This document shows positions 24,436-33,800 of a stretch of DNA of 43,826 nt, piece after piece. The number at the start of each line of letters is the position of its first letter. Position 1 is the stretch's first letter. Source of the DNA: an uncultured Lachnospiraceae bacterium. GTDB taxonomy: Bacteria > Bacillota > Clostridia > Lachnospirales > Lachnospiraceae. The stretch covers positions 1 to 43,826 of the forward strand of contig CAMOZZ010000004.1 of NCBI GenBank assembly GCA_946631165.1. The letters run 5' to 3'. The notes under the pieces are model-generated. The model did no database searches and was not told the DNA's origin. It worked only from the letters and a program-made list of their open reading frames with translations. The position numbers and the translations under genes were made by a program.

Positions 24436-25827
24436 CGTATCCAGCACGGCTGCTGCACTGTTCCCGCTGTAGCAGCATCTTCCGTATTCCTTTCCGTTTT
24501 CTCCCATCCGGTAAGCCACGACGGAATACTCGAAGGAATCTCCCACGGATATTTCCTCCGTATCCCGGAACTCATACGTGCCGTCCCGCCCGTCCGATAC
24601 AACAGTCCCGGCGTAATGCCAGCTCTGTTTTTCCGTCGGTACATGATTTTTCTTTACCGGCAGGCGGCGGAACAGATCATAACCGTCCGCCCCGGGGACG
24701 GCTGAGAAAACAACTGCTATTCCCTTTCCGGCAGACTGTACATCCTGCTGCCCCGGGAAGGTGAGTCCGGGATCACGCGGGGAACCGTCCAGTTCAAACG
24801 GATACAGCAGCGGATTGATGATGCTTCTGTACTCCTCCGCCGACGCATTCCACGACGCCGCCCTCTCATCCTGTCTTGCATCTTTAAAATCAAATTTTTC
24901 AGCCAGGATCTTTCCGGTATAATCCGTATATTTCAGCGCGCCATGAATATTGGTATGAATGCGGTCCTTCAGGTCCGTCTGAATATCGATTCCTATCGCC
25001 TCAGTCTCATGCAGCTGGTTCAGTACGTCGAATCCCTGTTCTTCCACATAATCGCATACATAATTGATGCGCGCTGCCGCTTCTTCCGTGCCCAGGGCCT
25101 GCGGCATTGCCACGAACAGGACCTGCAGTTTTTCTTCCCTGCAGTAAGCAAGCAGATCATCCAGAACGCCCTGCATCTTATCGGAGATTTTTTCTCTCCG
25201 GTCTGTCTCCACATAAAATGCGGTCTGATCAATGGAAGCTGTCAGAAAACCCGGATTCATCTGCGCGCCTTTGTGATTGGCTTCGGGATGCAGAAAATCG
25301 TTCTCTTCCAGGCTTGACCATCTGGAATGGAATCTGATCAGCGGCAGAATGTATTCCAGCCTGTCTCCCGCCGGGATCTCCGCATCGTCGCACAGGCGCC
25401 TGATCAGATCGAGCTTATTGGCGGAGAGCGGAAAATAATCTACCGCATTATGAATGTAAACGTCCCTGAAGGAGTCCTTTTTGAATCCGTTCAGACTGAT
25501 GATATAAACGGAATCCGGATGGGCTTTCCGTGCTTCAATAAGAAGATTCTTAAGCCCTATAGCCGGATAACCGGGGACGGCATACGTCCAGGATGTAATG
25601 CCGAATTCCTCATAGGCTGCGATGGAATTCCAGAATGTATAAACATTGCTCGCGCCGACAAGTACGCAGTCAAGCGTTTGAGCAGGCTCTTTTTTGATTC
25701 CTTCCAGCATCTGCGGGATGCGGTAATCTGTTGACCGAAACGGATATTGGACAAAACACTGCACGATGACTGCCAGTATCACCGCAAAAACGGCGACGCG
25801 TCCGAATATCCCTGCTTTTTCTCTCAT
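24172..25827 (-). CDS. Membrane-anchored SGNH-like acyltransferase 1 with Fn3-like tail
   Basis: This 551-aa protein is the likely DltD-like extracytoplasmic partner of MBOAT-A. An N-terminal anchor (about 9-28) is followed by an SGNH-type domain with the nucleophile in VGASNVYTFW (Ser60) and a DxxH motif DRIH (Asp288, His291). From about residue 360 come two fibronectin-III-like beta domains (AVPGADGYDLFRR and WSSVDGAESYVVYKK). The second is inside the 1.84-kb repeat and identical to that of SGNH-2, while the catalytic head is only moderately similar to SGNH-2. The tail might bind the polymer or partner proteins (inference). Confidence 0.82.
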   Translation of the reverse strand: MREKAGIFGRVAVFAVILAVIVQCFVQYPFRSTDYRIPQMLEGIKKEPAQTLDCVLVGASNVYTFWNSIAAYEEFGITSWTYAVPGYPAIGLKNLLIEARKAHPDSVYIISLNGFKKDSFRDVYIHNAVDYFPLSANKLDLIRRLCDDAEIPAGDRLEYILPLIRFHSRWSSLEENDFLHPEANHKGAQMNPGFLTASIDQTAFYVETDRREKISDKMQGVLDDLLAYCREEKLQVLFVAMPQALGTEEAAARINYVCDYVEEQGFDVLNQLHETEAIGIDIQTDLKDRIHTNIHGALKYTDYTGKILAEKFDFKDARQDERAASWNASAEEYRSIINPLLYPFELDGSPRDPGLTFPGQQDVQSAGKGIAVVFSAVPGADGYDLFRRLPVKKNHVPTEKQSWHYAGTVVSDGRDGTYEFRDTEEISVGDSFEYSVVAYRMGENGKEYGRCCYSGNSAAAVLDTPVLLGVSIREDGSRELAWSSVDGAESYVVYKKAEGGKYSKVAVVKDGCTYTDAETDQPEIYTVRAACKGSGGDTVYSDYDKEGVRAE

Positions 25828-25896
25828 ACCGATATGATCCTTTTAAACCAGACTGCAGTTTCTCCCCGAAAAACCGTTAAACATATGTACAGATTC

Positions 25897-27483
25897 CTAG
25901 AACTGTTCATAGATGAATGCGGCACTGTCATAAGACGGTCCGTAAATACCGAATATCAGTACTGCAATGATTGCCCCGTAATAAATGATCCACCTGAATA
26001 CGATCGGCTGCGCCGCGATGGTCTCCCTGATCGGCACTTCCTTCTCATGCAGATAGTCCACCGCGAACAGTATGATGATCGCGGTGATCACCAGGATCCA
26101 GTTCGCATTGTCAAGCCCCAGGCTCTTAAGCGTTCCCTGGGTCAGGAAGGAAAGATCCCACCATTTCACTGTCATCGCGGTCATCATCGACAGTGCCTGA
26201 TGCACGCCTTTGGCCCTCGCGAAGAACAGCCCTATGGATCTTATGATGAATGTCCTGATCACCTGGAAGACCGTCCAGCTGATCTTTCCTTCCACACCGG
26301 TCACCGCGCGCATCTTCGCGTACACGTCCGTAAGCAGGATTCCCGTCATGATGAAACAGCCGTTCCAGACACCGTATACGATATATTTCCATTCGGATCC
26401 GTGCCAGAATCCGACCAGGAAATAGACAACGAACATCGACAGGAACGCCGGGATCTTTTTGCCTATGTAATTGCCCGCGATCTTTCTGGTCACCCTGGAT
26501 ACGCCCGCGAAGGACTTGGACAGTGACAGCGGATAAAAGATGTAATCCTTCATCCATGCGCCGAGCGTGATATGCCAGCGCCGCCAGAAGTCTTCAATGG
26601 AATTGGAGAAGTACGGCTGTCTGAAGTTCAGCTCGATTTCTATGCCCAGGATCTGCGAGACGCCTCTGGCGATCTCCATGCCGCCGGAAAAGTCCGCGTA
26701 GACCTGGAGCCCGTATCCCGCGACGGCCAGGAACATGATCAGTCCCGTATAGTTCCCGCTGTGATTGAACACATACTCTACCGGCACCGCCAGCCTGTCC
26801 GCTATGATGGTCTTCTTCATAAAGCCCCACAGGATCAGCTGGGCGCCGAATGCCATCCGCTTATAATCAAAGCTGTGGCTCTCGTAGAGCTGGTTCGCCA
26901 GGTGTCTGTATCTCGCAAAGGGACCCTGGACGATCTGCGGGAAGTAGGACATGAACAGCATGAATTTGGCAAGGTTCGTATCCGGCCTGATCTTGCCTCT
27001 GTAAATATCGATCATATACGCCATCGCCTGCAGTGTATAGAACGATATGCCGAGCGGCAGCAGGAGATGGAGTTTGGGGAATGTCCAGCCGAAATGCTTC
27101 AGGATAATGTTGGCATTCCCGGCGAAAAAGTTGAAATACTTCAGGAACAGCAGCATGCCCAGATCAAAGGCCACGCCGATCCAGAGAACGTGCAGGGTCT
27201 TCTTCTTGTTCTTCGATCTGGCTTCTTTTTTTGCTTTGCCTGCAAGCCCCGCCGCCTCGATGGCTGCGTTTCCCGCATCCTGCATGGCGCCGATCTTCCG
27301 GCCGACCATGAAGGTCACAAAGGTAGTGGCAAAAAGGAGCAGGATCAGCCATTCGCTGTTCAGGAAATAGAAGAAATAGCTCGCGGCCAGCAGTACGATC
27401 CACTGGAACCGCTTCGGCACCAGGAAATAGACAAGCGCCACCGCTGCTATGAATATAATGAACGGAAAGGAAACAAACGTCAT
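25897..27483 (-). CDS. MBOAT-family acyltransferase B (DltB-like), duplicated copy
   Basis: The protein is identical to MBOAT-A (528 aa), with the same catalytic histidine (His361) and C-terminal FIYEQF. It overlaps the end of SGNH-2 by 4 bp (ATGA), and 69 bp separate its stop from the SGNH-1 start. Because the two MBOATs are the same, any difference in outcome between the modules must come from the SGNH heads or from expression level. Confidence 0.94.
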   Translation of the reverse strand: MTFVSFPFIIFIAAVALVYFLVPKRFQWIVLLAASYFFYFLNSEWLILLLFATTFVTFMVGRKIGAMQDAGNAAIEAAGLAGKAKKEARSKNKKKTLHVLWIGVAFDLGMLLFLKYFNFFAGNANIILKHFGWTFPKLHLLLPLGISFYTLQAMAYMIDIYRGKIRPDTNLAKFMLFMSYFPQIVQGPFARYRHLANQLYESHSFDYKRMAFGAQLILWGFMKKTIIADRLAVPVEYVFNHSGNYTGLIMFLAVAGYGLQVYADFSGGMEIARGVSQILGIEIELNFRQPYFSNSIEDFWRRWHITLGAWMKDYIFYPLSLSKSFAGVSRVTRKIAGNYIGKKIPAFLSMFVVYFLVGFWHGSEWKYIVYGVWNGCFIMTGILLTDVYAKMRAVTGVEGKISWTVFQVIRTFIIRSIGLFFARAKGVHQALSMMTAMTVKWWDLSFLTQGTLKSLGLDNANWILVITAIIILFAVDYLHEKEVPIRETIAAQPIVFRWIIYYGAIIAVLIFGIYGPSYDSAAFIYEQF

Positions 27484-27743
27484 TCTGCCCTTACTCCCTC
27501 TTTATCGTAATCACTGTATACCGTATCTCCGCCTGAACCCTTGCAGGCTGCGCGCACTGTATAGATCTCAGGCTGGTCCGTTTCGGCGTCCGTATAGGTG
27601 CAGCCGTCTTTTACCACAGCGACCTTTGAGTATTTCCCGCCTTCCGCTTTCTTGTATACCACATAGCTTTCCGCGCCGTCTACACTGCTCCAGGCAAGCT
27701 CCCTGCTTCCGTCTTCACGGATGCTGACGCCCAGAAGGACCGG
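25904..27743. repeat. 1.84-kb direct repeat, copy B
   Basis: Copy B covers MBOAT-B except its last two codons, plus the final ~87 codons of SGNH-2. It has the same orientation as copy A, 3308 bp away. Recombination between the copies would delete SGNH-1 and one MBOAT while keeping every remaining reading frame. Confidence 0.93.
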
Positions 27744-29123
27744 TGTATCCAGCCCGGCAGAGGCACTGCTTCCGCTGTAACAGCATTCGCCGTAAATCTT
27801 TTCCCCGTTCCTGCTCCCGTAGGGAACGACGGAGTATTCATAACTGTCTTCGATTTCGATGTCTTTCCTGTCTGTATAGACATATTCCGTCTGACTTTCC
27901 TCTGCCTTCACATCAGCAGCCAGTTCCCAGGCTGTTTTCGGCAGTTCTCCCTTTTTCACGGGTTTGCGGCGGTAAATCTCGTATCCCTCAGCCCCTGCTA
28001 CAGCACCGAATCTGACAGTGATTCCCTTTCCCGCGGATTCCACGGAAAATTCTCCCGGGAAAGCGATGTTCAGGTCTCTGTCCGTAGTCACCCGCTCGAA
28101 CGGATACAGTACAGGATCCATGATCTCCCTGTAATCCGCCAGGGATCTGTTCCAGCTTTCGGCCCTGCCGTCTTCCCTCGCGTCGGGGAAATCGTACATC
28201 TCTTTCAGGATCTTTCCGGTAAACGCAGTATATTTGATCGCGCCGTGGATATTGGCATGGATATGATCCCTCATATCCGTTTTCATGTCCAGCGACATGT
28301 CTTCCGCCTGCTGCATCTGATCCAGCACCGTAAAGCCCTGCGCTTTGACATAATCCGTCACCGCATTGAGCTGCGTGGCTTCTTCCATTCTCCCCAGCGC
28401 CTGCGGTACCATGGTAAAGATCACATTGATGTTCTCATCCCGGCAGTAGTCAAGCAGATCGTTCAGATAGTACAGAAGTTCCTCCGAAAGCTCGCTTCTG
28501 TCATCGGTTATGATGTACTTGGAGGACTGATCGGTCGATTTTACAAAGTTCTTTACGCCGGTCACCGTTCCCTTCAGCTCTTCGAGCGGATGGTCAAAGT
28601 CCTCCGAAGTAAGCGTGGACCACCCCGAATGGAACCGGATGACCGGAAGCAGATATTCCAGCCGCTCCTTCAGGGGAATCTCATGCGCATCGCACAAAAT
28701 ATCGATCATGTTCAGCTTATTGGCGGAAAGCCCGACATAATCCACCGCCATATGGATCCGCTCAACGGGGAAGATCATACGCTTGAATCCGTTCAGGCTC
28801 AGGACGTACAAGGCATCCGGCTGCGATTTTCTTGCCTCTATGAGCATGTTTTTCATGATCCGGTTCGGCTGTCCGGGCACGGCATACGTCCAGGAAGTAA
28901 AGCCGAAATCCTCATACGCCAGCAGCGGATTCCAGTATGAATAAACATTGCTCCCGCCGATGAACACACAGTCTATCGTTCCGGCCGGTTCTTTCTTGAT
29001 CCCTTCAAGCATCTGAAAAACTCTGTAATCCTGGATCCTGAAGAGCCTGCAGGAAGCCCTTGTCAGTACGGCAAGAATACAGAGAAATACTATGACTCTT
29101 AAAAAAACAGTTCTCAGCTTCAT
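27480..29123 (-). CDS. Membrane-anchored SGNH-like acyltransferase 2 with Fn3-like tail
   Basis: This 547-aa paralog of SGNH-1 has an N-terminal membrane segment (about 7-24), the nucleophile in IGGSNVYSYW (Ser58), a DxxH motif DHIH (Asp286, His289) and two Fn3-like domains (GAVAGAEGYEIYRRK; then the repeat-encoded WSSVDGAESYVVYKK). The head is homologous to SGNH-1 but diverged throughout; the last ~87 residues are identical. It is the first gene after the terminator-like hairpin at 29205-29260, so it may head the SGNH-2 to carrier-protein transcription unit. Confidence 0.82.
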   Translation of the reverse strand: MKLRTVFLRVIVFLCILAVLTRASCRLFRIQDYRVFQMLEGIKKEPAGTIDCVFIGGSNVYSYWNPLLAYEDFGFTSWTYAVPGQPNRIMKNMLIEARKSQPDALYVLSLNGFKRMIFPVERIHMAVDYVGLSANKLNMIDILCDAHEIPLKERLEYLLPVIRFHSGWSTLTSEDFDHPLEELKGTVTGVKNFVKSTDQSSKYIITDDRSELSEELLYYLNDLLDYCRDENINVIFTMVPQALGRMEEATQLNAVTDYVKAQGFTVLDQMQQAEDMSLDMKTDMRDHIHANIHGAIKYTAFTGKILKEMYDFPDAREDGRAESWNRSLADYREIMDPVLYPFERVTTDRDLNIAFPGEFSVESAGKGITVRFGAVAGAEGYEIYRRKPVKKGELPKTAWELAADVKAEESQTEYVYTDRKDIEIEDSYEYSVVPYGSRNGEKIYGECCYSGSSASAGLDTPVLLGVSIREDGSRELAWSSVDGAESYVVYKKAEGGKYSKVAVVKDGCTYTDAETDQPEIYTVRAACKGSGGDTVYSDYDKEGVRAE

Positions 29124-29204
29124 GATCTGTTTGTCCTTTGGAAAAGAGGTGCTGCAGACGGCCTTTACGGCAATAAATCAGCAGCTGATACTTCCTGCAC
29201 AGAA

Positions 29205-29260
29205 AAAAGGGGCTTCCGGTTCCGGATAATCCTGATTATAAGGAAGGAAGCCTTATTTTT
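29205..29260. terminator. Nested hairpin with U-tracts on both sides (terminator or attenuator)
   Basis: GGCTTCC (29211-29217) pairs with GGAAGCC (29246-29252), and an inner ATAAT-cctg-ATTAT stem lies inside. On the minus strand CCCCTTTTTT follows; on the plus strand TTATTTTT follows. It lies 81 bp before the SGNH-2 start codon and downstream of the promoter candidate at 29295-29323, so it may act as a leader attenuator as well as ending the upstream unit. Confidence 0.7.
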
Positions 29261-29294
29261 GCGGAAAGCATCAGTTTATAAAGCATTACTGGAC

Positions 29295-29323
29295 ATCATA
29301 TCATTCCGGCGGAATTAATGCAA
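29295..29323 (-). promoter_or_regulatory. Promoter candidate with a palindrome in its spacer
   Basis: On the minus strand TTGCAT (29318-29323), 17 bp, TATGAT (29295-29300). The spacer contains the perfect palindrome ATTCCG-G-CGGAAT (seen on the plus strand), a possible operator. It begins 17 bp after the adenylation-enzyme-2 stop and would drive SGNH-2 and the genes beyond it. Confidence 0.55.
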
Positions 29324-29340
29324 CATCGATCTTTCGGTAT

Positions 29341-30855
29341 TCAGCTGTTTTTTCCGGCTTCATAATCCGCCCGCAGGGCCTGTCTGTCGATCTTCCCGTT
29401 CTTGTTCAGCGGCAGCTTTTCCTGCTTTATGAAAATATTCGGGACCATATATGCCGGCAGGGATTCCTTCAGGCCTCTGACGATCTCCTTTTTATCCGGG
29501 GTACCCGTATAATAAGCCACGATCTTGTTCTTCTCCGTATCGAACAGGCAGCTGGCGCGGGAAACGCCCGGCAGCGCGCCCAGATGGATCTCGATTTCCT
29601 CCAGTTCGATCCGGTGGCCCATATGCTTGATCTGGAAATCCTTCCTGGCGGCAAAGTAATACTGGCCGTCCGGTGCAAGCTCTGCCATATCGCCGGTCCT
29701 GTACATCAGCTCGGGGAAATCGCTCTGCAGGGGATTCTGCACGAATGCCGCTGCTGTTTTCTCAGGATTTCTGTAATAGCCGGCAGCCAGGCATGTGCCG
29801 GTCACACAGATCTCCCCTGTCTCCCCGACGGTGACAGGCATATCCTTGTCGTTCAGTACATAGACCGCCTCATTTTCAAACACTTTCCCGAGCGGGATCT
29901 TGTCGGTAAGGCCGAATTCCCTGTCCAGGATGTAATACATGCAGTTGCAGGTGATCTCCGTCGGGCCGTAAAGGTTTACATACATGGCATCCGGGATCGC
30001 ATCCCTCCAGATATTCAGCATCTTGATCGGCATTACTTCCCCGGAGAACAGGATCTTTTTCAGTGCATGCGGCACTTTGTATTCCAGCACATTGGTTTCC
30101 GCAGCAACGCACATCGCCGAGACGGCCCACACGATGACCGTGATGTTCCTGCTGTCCAGTTCATCCATCAGCAGCTTCGGCATAATGAAGCACAGCCTCG
30201 GAATGATATGGACCGTCGCCCCGAGATACAGGGAGGAATAGATATCTTTCACGGATACGTCAAAATCAAACGGCGCCTGGTTGCCGAAGATATCGTTCTC
30301 CGTAAATCCGAATGTCTTTGTGAAGACCGGGATAAAATCCATGACCGAACGATGGGCAATGAGCACGCCTTTCGGCACGCCGGTGGAACCGGACGTACAG
30401 ATCGCGTACAGCGGATCGGTATCCATTGCCGACTCTCTGCGGGCGCGGATAAGTTCCTCTTCCGTTTCCGTACCTGCCAGCGCTTCATAAGTGATCACGG
30501 GAATGCTGATCTCGTTCCTGACCTCATCAGACAGCTTCGCTGCAAGCACGATCGCTGCCGGCTGCATCTGTTCCAGGATAGTCAGGATCCGCTTTTTCGG
30601 CTGCGAATTGTCGATCGGCACATAGAAATTCCGGCTCATGGCAATGCCCAGAAATGCGCTGATGCTTTCAATGTTCCTGTCGATCACGACAGCGACCGGG
30701 CGTCTGATGCCGGATATCGTTTCCGCGATCCCGCAGGCGATCCTTTCGGAAACATCCAGCAGTTCCTTATAGGTGATCGAGCTCCTGCTGTCGGAAAAAG
30801 CCGTCTTGTCCGGCAGTCTTTCCGCCTGTTTGTAAAGATAATCGAGTATGGTCAC
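29341..30855 (-). CDS. DltA-like adenylation enzyme 2 (amino-acid:carrier protein ligase)
   Basis: This 504-aa paralog of enzyme 1 has the same motifs: AICTSGSTGVPKG, QAPFDFDVSVKDIY, NLYGPTEIT, YRTGDMA, ARKDFQIKHMGHRIE and PLNKNGKIDRQ. It also has LFSGEV (Ser271) in place of the LFCGEV of DltA. Differences from enzyme 1 near the expected pocket, such as MCVAAETN versus LCIVAAVN, could change the substrate. It starts 37 bp after the giant transferase gene, so it probably belongs to the polymer-synthesis transcription unit. No carrier protein is adjacent. GGAGG precedes the ATG. Confidence 0.92.
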   Translation of the reverse strand: MTILDYLYKQAERLPDKTAFSDSRSSITYKELLDVSERIACGIAETISGIRRPVAVVIDRNIESISAFLGIAMSRNFYVPIDNSQPKKRILTILEQMQPAAIVLAAKLSDEVRNEISIPVITYEALAGTETEEELIRARRESAMDTDPLYAICTSGSTGVPKGVLIAHRSVMDFIPVFTKTFGFTENDIFGNQAPFDFDVSVKDIYSSLYLGATVHIIPRLCFIMPKLLMDELDSRNITVIVWAVSAMCVAAETNVLEYKVPHALKKILFSGEVMPIKMLNIWRDAIPDAMYVNLYGPTEITCNCMYYILDREFGLTDKIPLGKVFENEAVYVLNDKDMPVTVGETGEICVTGTCLAAGYYRNPEKTAAAFVQNPLQSDFPELMYRTGDMAELAPDGQYYFAARKDFQIKHMGHRIELEEIEIHLGALPGVSRASCLFDTEKNKIVAYYTGTPDKKEIVRGLKESLPAYMVPNIFIKQEKLPLNKNGKIDRQALRADYEAGKNS

Positions 30856-30892
30856 GATCTGACCTCCTTATAAATCATATTTCCGTTCATTC

Positions 30893-33800
30893 TCAGCCGA
30901 CAACCGCCTTTTGTACAGCTGCGGGATCTGTTAATACAGGGATCCCCTTCAGCACATCGCCGGATCCTGCGGGATCTGATCCGGGATCAGACAGCCGGTA
31001 TACTGCGCTGCACTTTCCGGCGGCATATTCTATGGCATCCTTTAAGAAGGTATCCCCGCCGTTTACGGCTTCAGCCATATCATCGGTAATGAACAGCCGG
31101 ATATCCGCCTTCATAAAGGAAAGGCTCAAAAGCAGTTCGGGCGTCAGGACATCATAGATGCACACCGTATCAAAATCCGCGCTGCCGTACATGCGTTTTG
31201 CATGCAGGGCAAACTCATACTGCAGGTAATCCATGGCGTCTTTAAGGGATACCTTCCCGGCATGATAGAGATCCAGCAGGCATTTTGCCCGCGCGCCGAA
31301 ATGATACTCTTTCATCACGCCGATCACGGGATTGACACGCAGCAGCGGATAAGCGCTCTTCTTGTTGGCATCCACAGCCAGCATCTCGCAGGACATATAC
31401 AGTTCTGTCTTTTCGCGGTCAAGCGCATCGCTGACCGCGTACAGCTGGTCCGTCGCGAAGGAGCGCTGGCAGCTTTCGGAAAAGACCATGACTTTCTTCT
31501 TCCCGGTCCGCTCGACAGGTTCCAGACAGATATCGTTCATATGCTCGTGGATGATCAGTTCGGACAGCAGTCTGGGACTCTCGGGAGAATCATATTCACA
31601 GAACTCCTTAAACGCAGCCGTATCGTCATACGTCTTGCCCCTGGCAAGCGCTTCCACGACCTCTTCCTTTGTCCTGGCAATATCAAACGGCAGGCTCATC
31701 AGATCCATGCCCATGCCGCGCTTCTTCATATACAGCTCATAGTCGTCACAGAACAGGATGATCTGCTTTTCGGAGGCCAGATAATCATAGAAGACACTTG
31801 AGTAATCGGTGATCAGCGCGTCCGTCACGGCCAGCAGCGCATAGGAATCGATCGTCTTCGGGAACTGTTTTATATGCCTGTACGCTGAATAATCGATCGA
31901 ATCGTTGATCTTATGATGCAGATTGCAGTACAGGATCCTGTCATCCGGCAGATGCTCATCCAGATAATCAAGCAGCGCCCTGGAATCCGCCACGACCTTC
32001 TCCTCGTCCAGATAATCCTTCCAGGTGGGCATATACGCATAAAGCCTTTCTCCGTTCGGCGCAAGCACGGAACGCATAATGCTGCCGGTCTCTTCACTGA
32101 CAGAAAGCATGCCGCCTGTTCTCGGATAGCCCAGCATCACAGCCTTTCCATGGGTAAGATCTCTTACCGCATAGGACTTTAACATAATATCCCTGGTGAT
32201 ATCGTTGGGATAAAGCAGATAATCCGCTTCAATGAAGTTCCTCTGGGTATTGCCGTCCTTGTGGATGTTCTTCGAGTTCTTTGCGAGGCCGACTTTCTTA
32301 AGCGGCACGCCGTGCCATGTATTGATGACGATCTGCCCGGGCTTCTTGACCCATCCCTGCGGGAAATAGACTTCCGTGATCAGGACCTGGCAGGTTTCCA
32401 TAAGGACTGCGTAATCACCATCGTTGGTGACCACAGAAGTCCTGTTCCATCCGTTCTTCCGGATATATTCATCAATGACCGGCTTCGTTTCCGAATCGCC
32501 GCGGACATAGATCTTATAATTTGCAAAATACGAAGAATGATTCATCTCATTCAGGATATACTGCATATTTCCGCGCACATTCTTGCCGAGTCCGAGGATC
32601 AGGGCCGTTCTGGGCTCGACCGGCCTGTCGAAATACTGATCGTTGATCGTCCTTCTTCCGGGCGTCATGCCTTCCTTTTTAAGAAGCGCGTCGCAGCGTT
32701 CTGCCGCCGCCTTTCTCTCATTGACATCCAGTGTCAGCAGCGGGACGGGATGAATATCCTTTTCATTCAGGATATACTTATCCTGGTACGCCAGCATCTC
32801 CTTATAGATCCTCTCACAGTTATTGTGATCGCTGTAATAGAAGAAATCATCTGCTCTTGCGACGTACTCCGGCTTCATCCTGCAGCCGTTTGCCATGTAT
32901 TCCGTCAGCAGGCTGATCAGCTCGTCATTGTCATGGCAGATCTCGCCGAACGCCATCGTATCATAGAAGAAGCTTCCTTCTTCATAATGCTGCGGGATAT
33001 CCTTATGATGCAGATAAACGAGCGGTTTCCGCATATACGCAAAGTCGAACTGAATGCCGGAGAAATCCGTCACCATCAGGGAAGACTCACAGAACATCCG
33101 CTCGTAGCTCATATCACCTACAGCCGGGATGATATCCACATAATCGTTTTTGTCAAAGTCATCTACCTGCGAACTGACGATGGGATGCAGGACATATTTG
33201 ATCTTATAGCCGTATTTTCTGGCGGCGGAAATGAGCCGCTCGTCATTGATCAGCGAATTGAATACCTTATAATAAGTGCTTTCCTTAAAGAGCGGGTTGT
33301 AATCTCTCTGTTCGCCTTCACTTGTACGGACCGGCGCAGCTGCCTGCATCCGCCAGGTCGGGCTGATCATGATCTGCTTTTTGTCGTCGTTGACGAGGCC
33401 GTCATAACGCGGAACACCGGTAAGCTTGATCGCATCATATCCCTGATAATCATAGACAGGATGCATCAGATTCCGGATCTCATACTTGGAAGCGCAGAAA
33501 TACAGCCTGGTATTATCACGCAGCCGCTGCTGGGCCACGGCGATCTTCTGTACGCTCATGCCGTGCTGCACGCAGCATACATGGAAATCCGGAAGATCCC
33601 TGATATAACTGGAATTGATCATTCCGAAATTGTTGAACGCGTAGACGGTCGAGTTTGAAATGACCATCATATCGGCCATCATGAAGATCAGCCTGTGTTT
33701 TATACTTCCGCGGACCAGCGGTTTATAGCCGTCTTTCTTCAGCCGTTTATAATCCGAGGTCTTTTTATCGATCAGATAGTAATGCTTTATATCCTCTTTC

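Noticed and set aside
22596-27743. The repeats as an insertion sequence or transposon
   Set aside because: The repeats contain only MBOAT and SGNH-tail coding DNA, with no transposase, terminal inverted repeats or target duplication.
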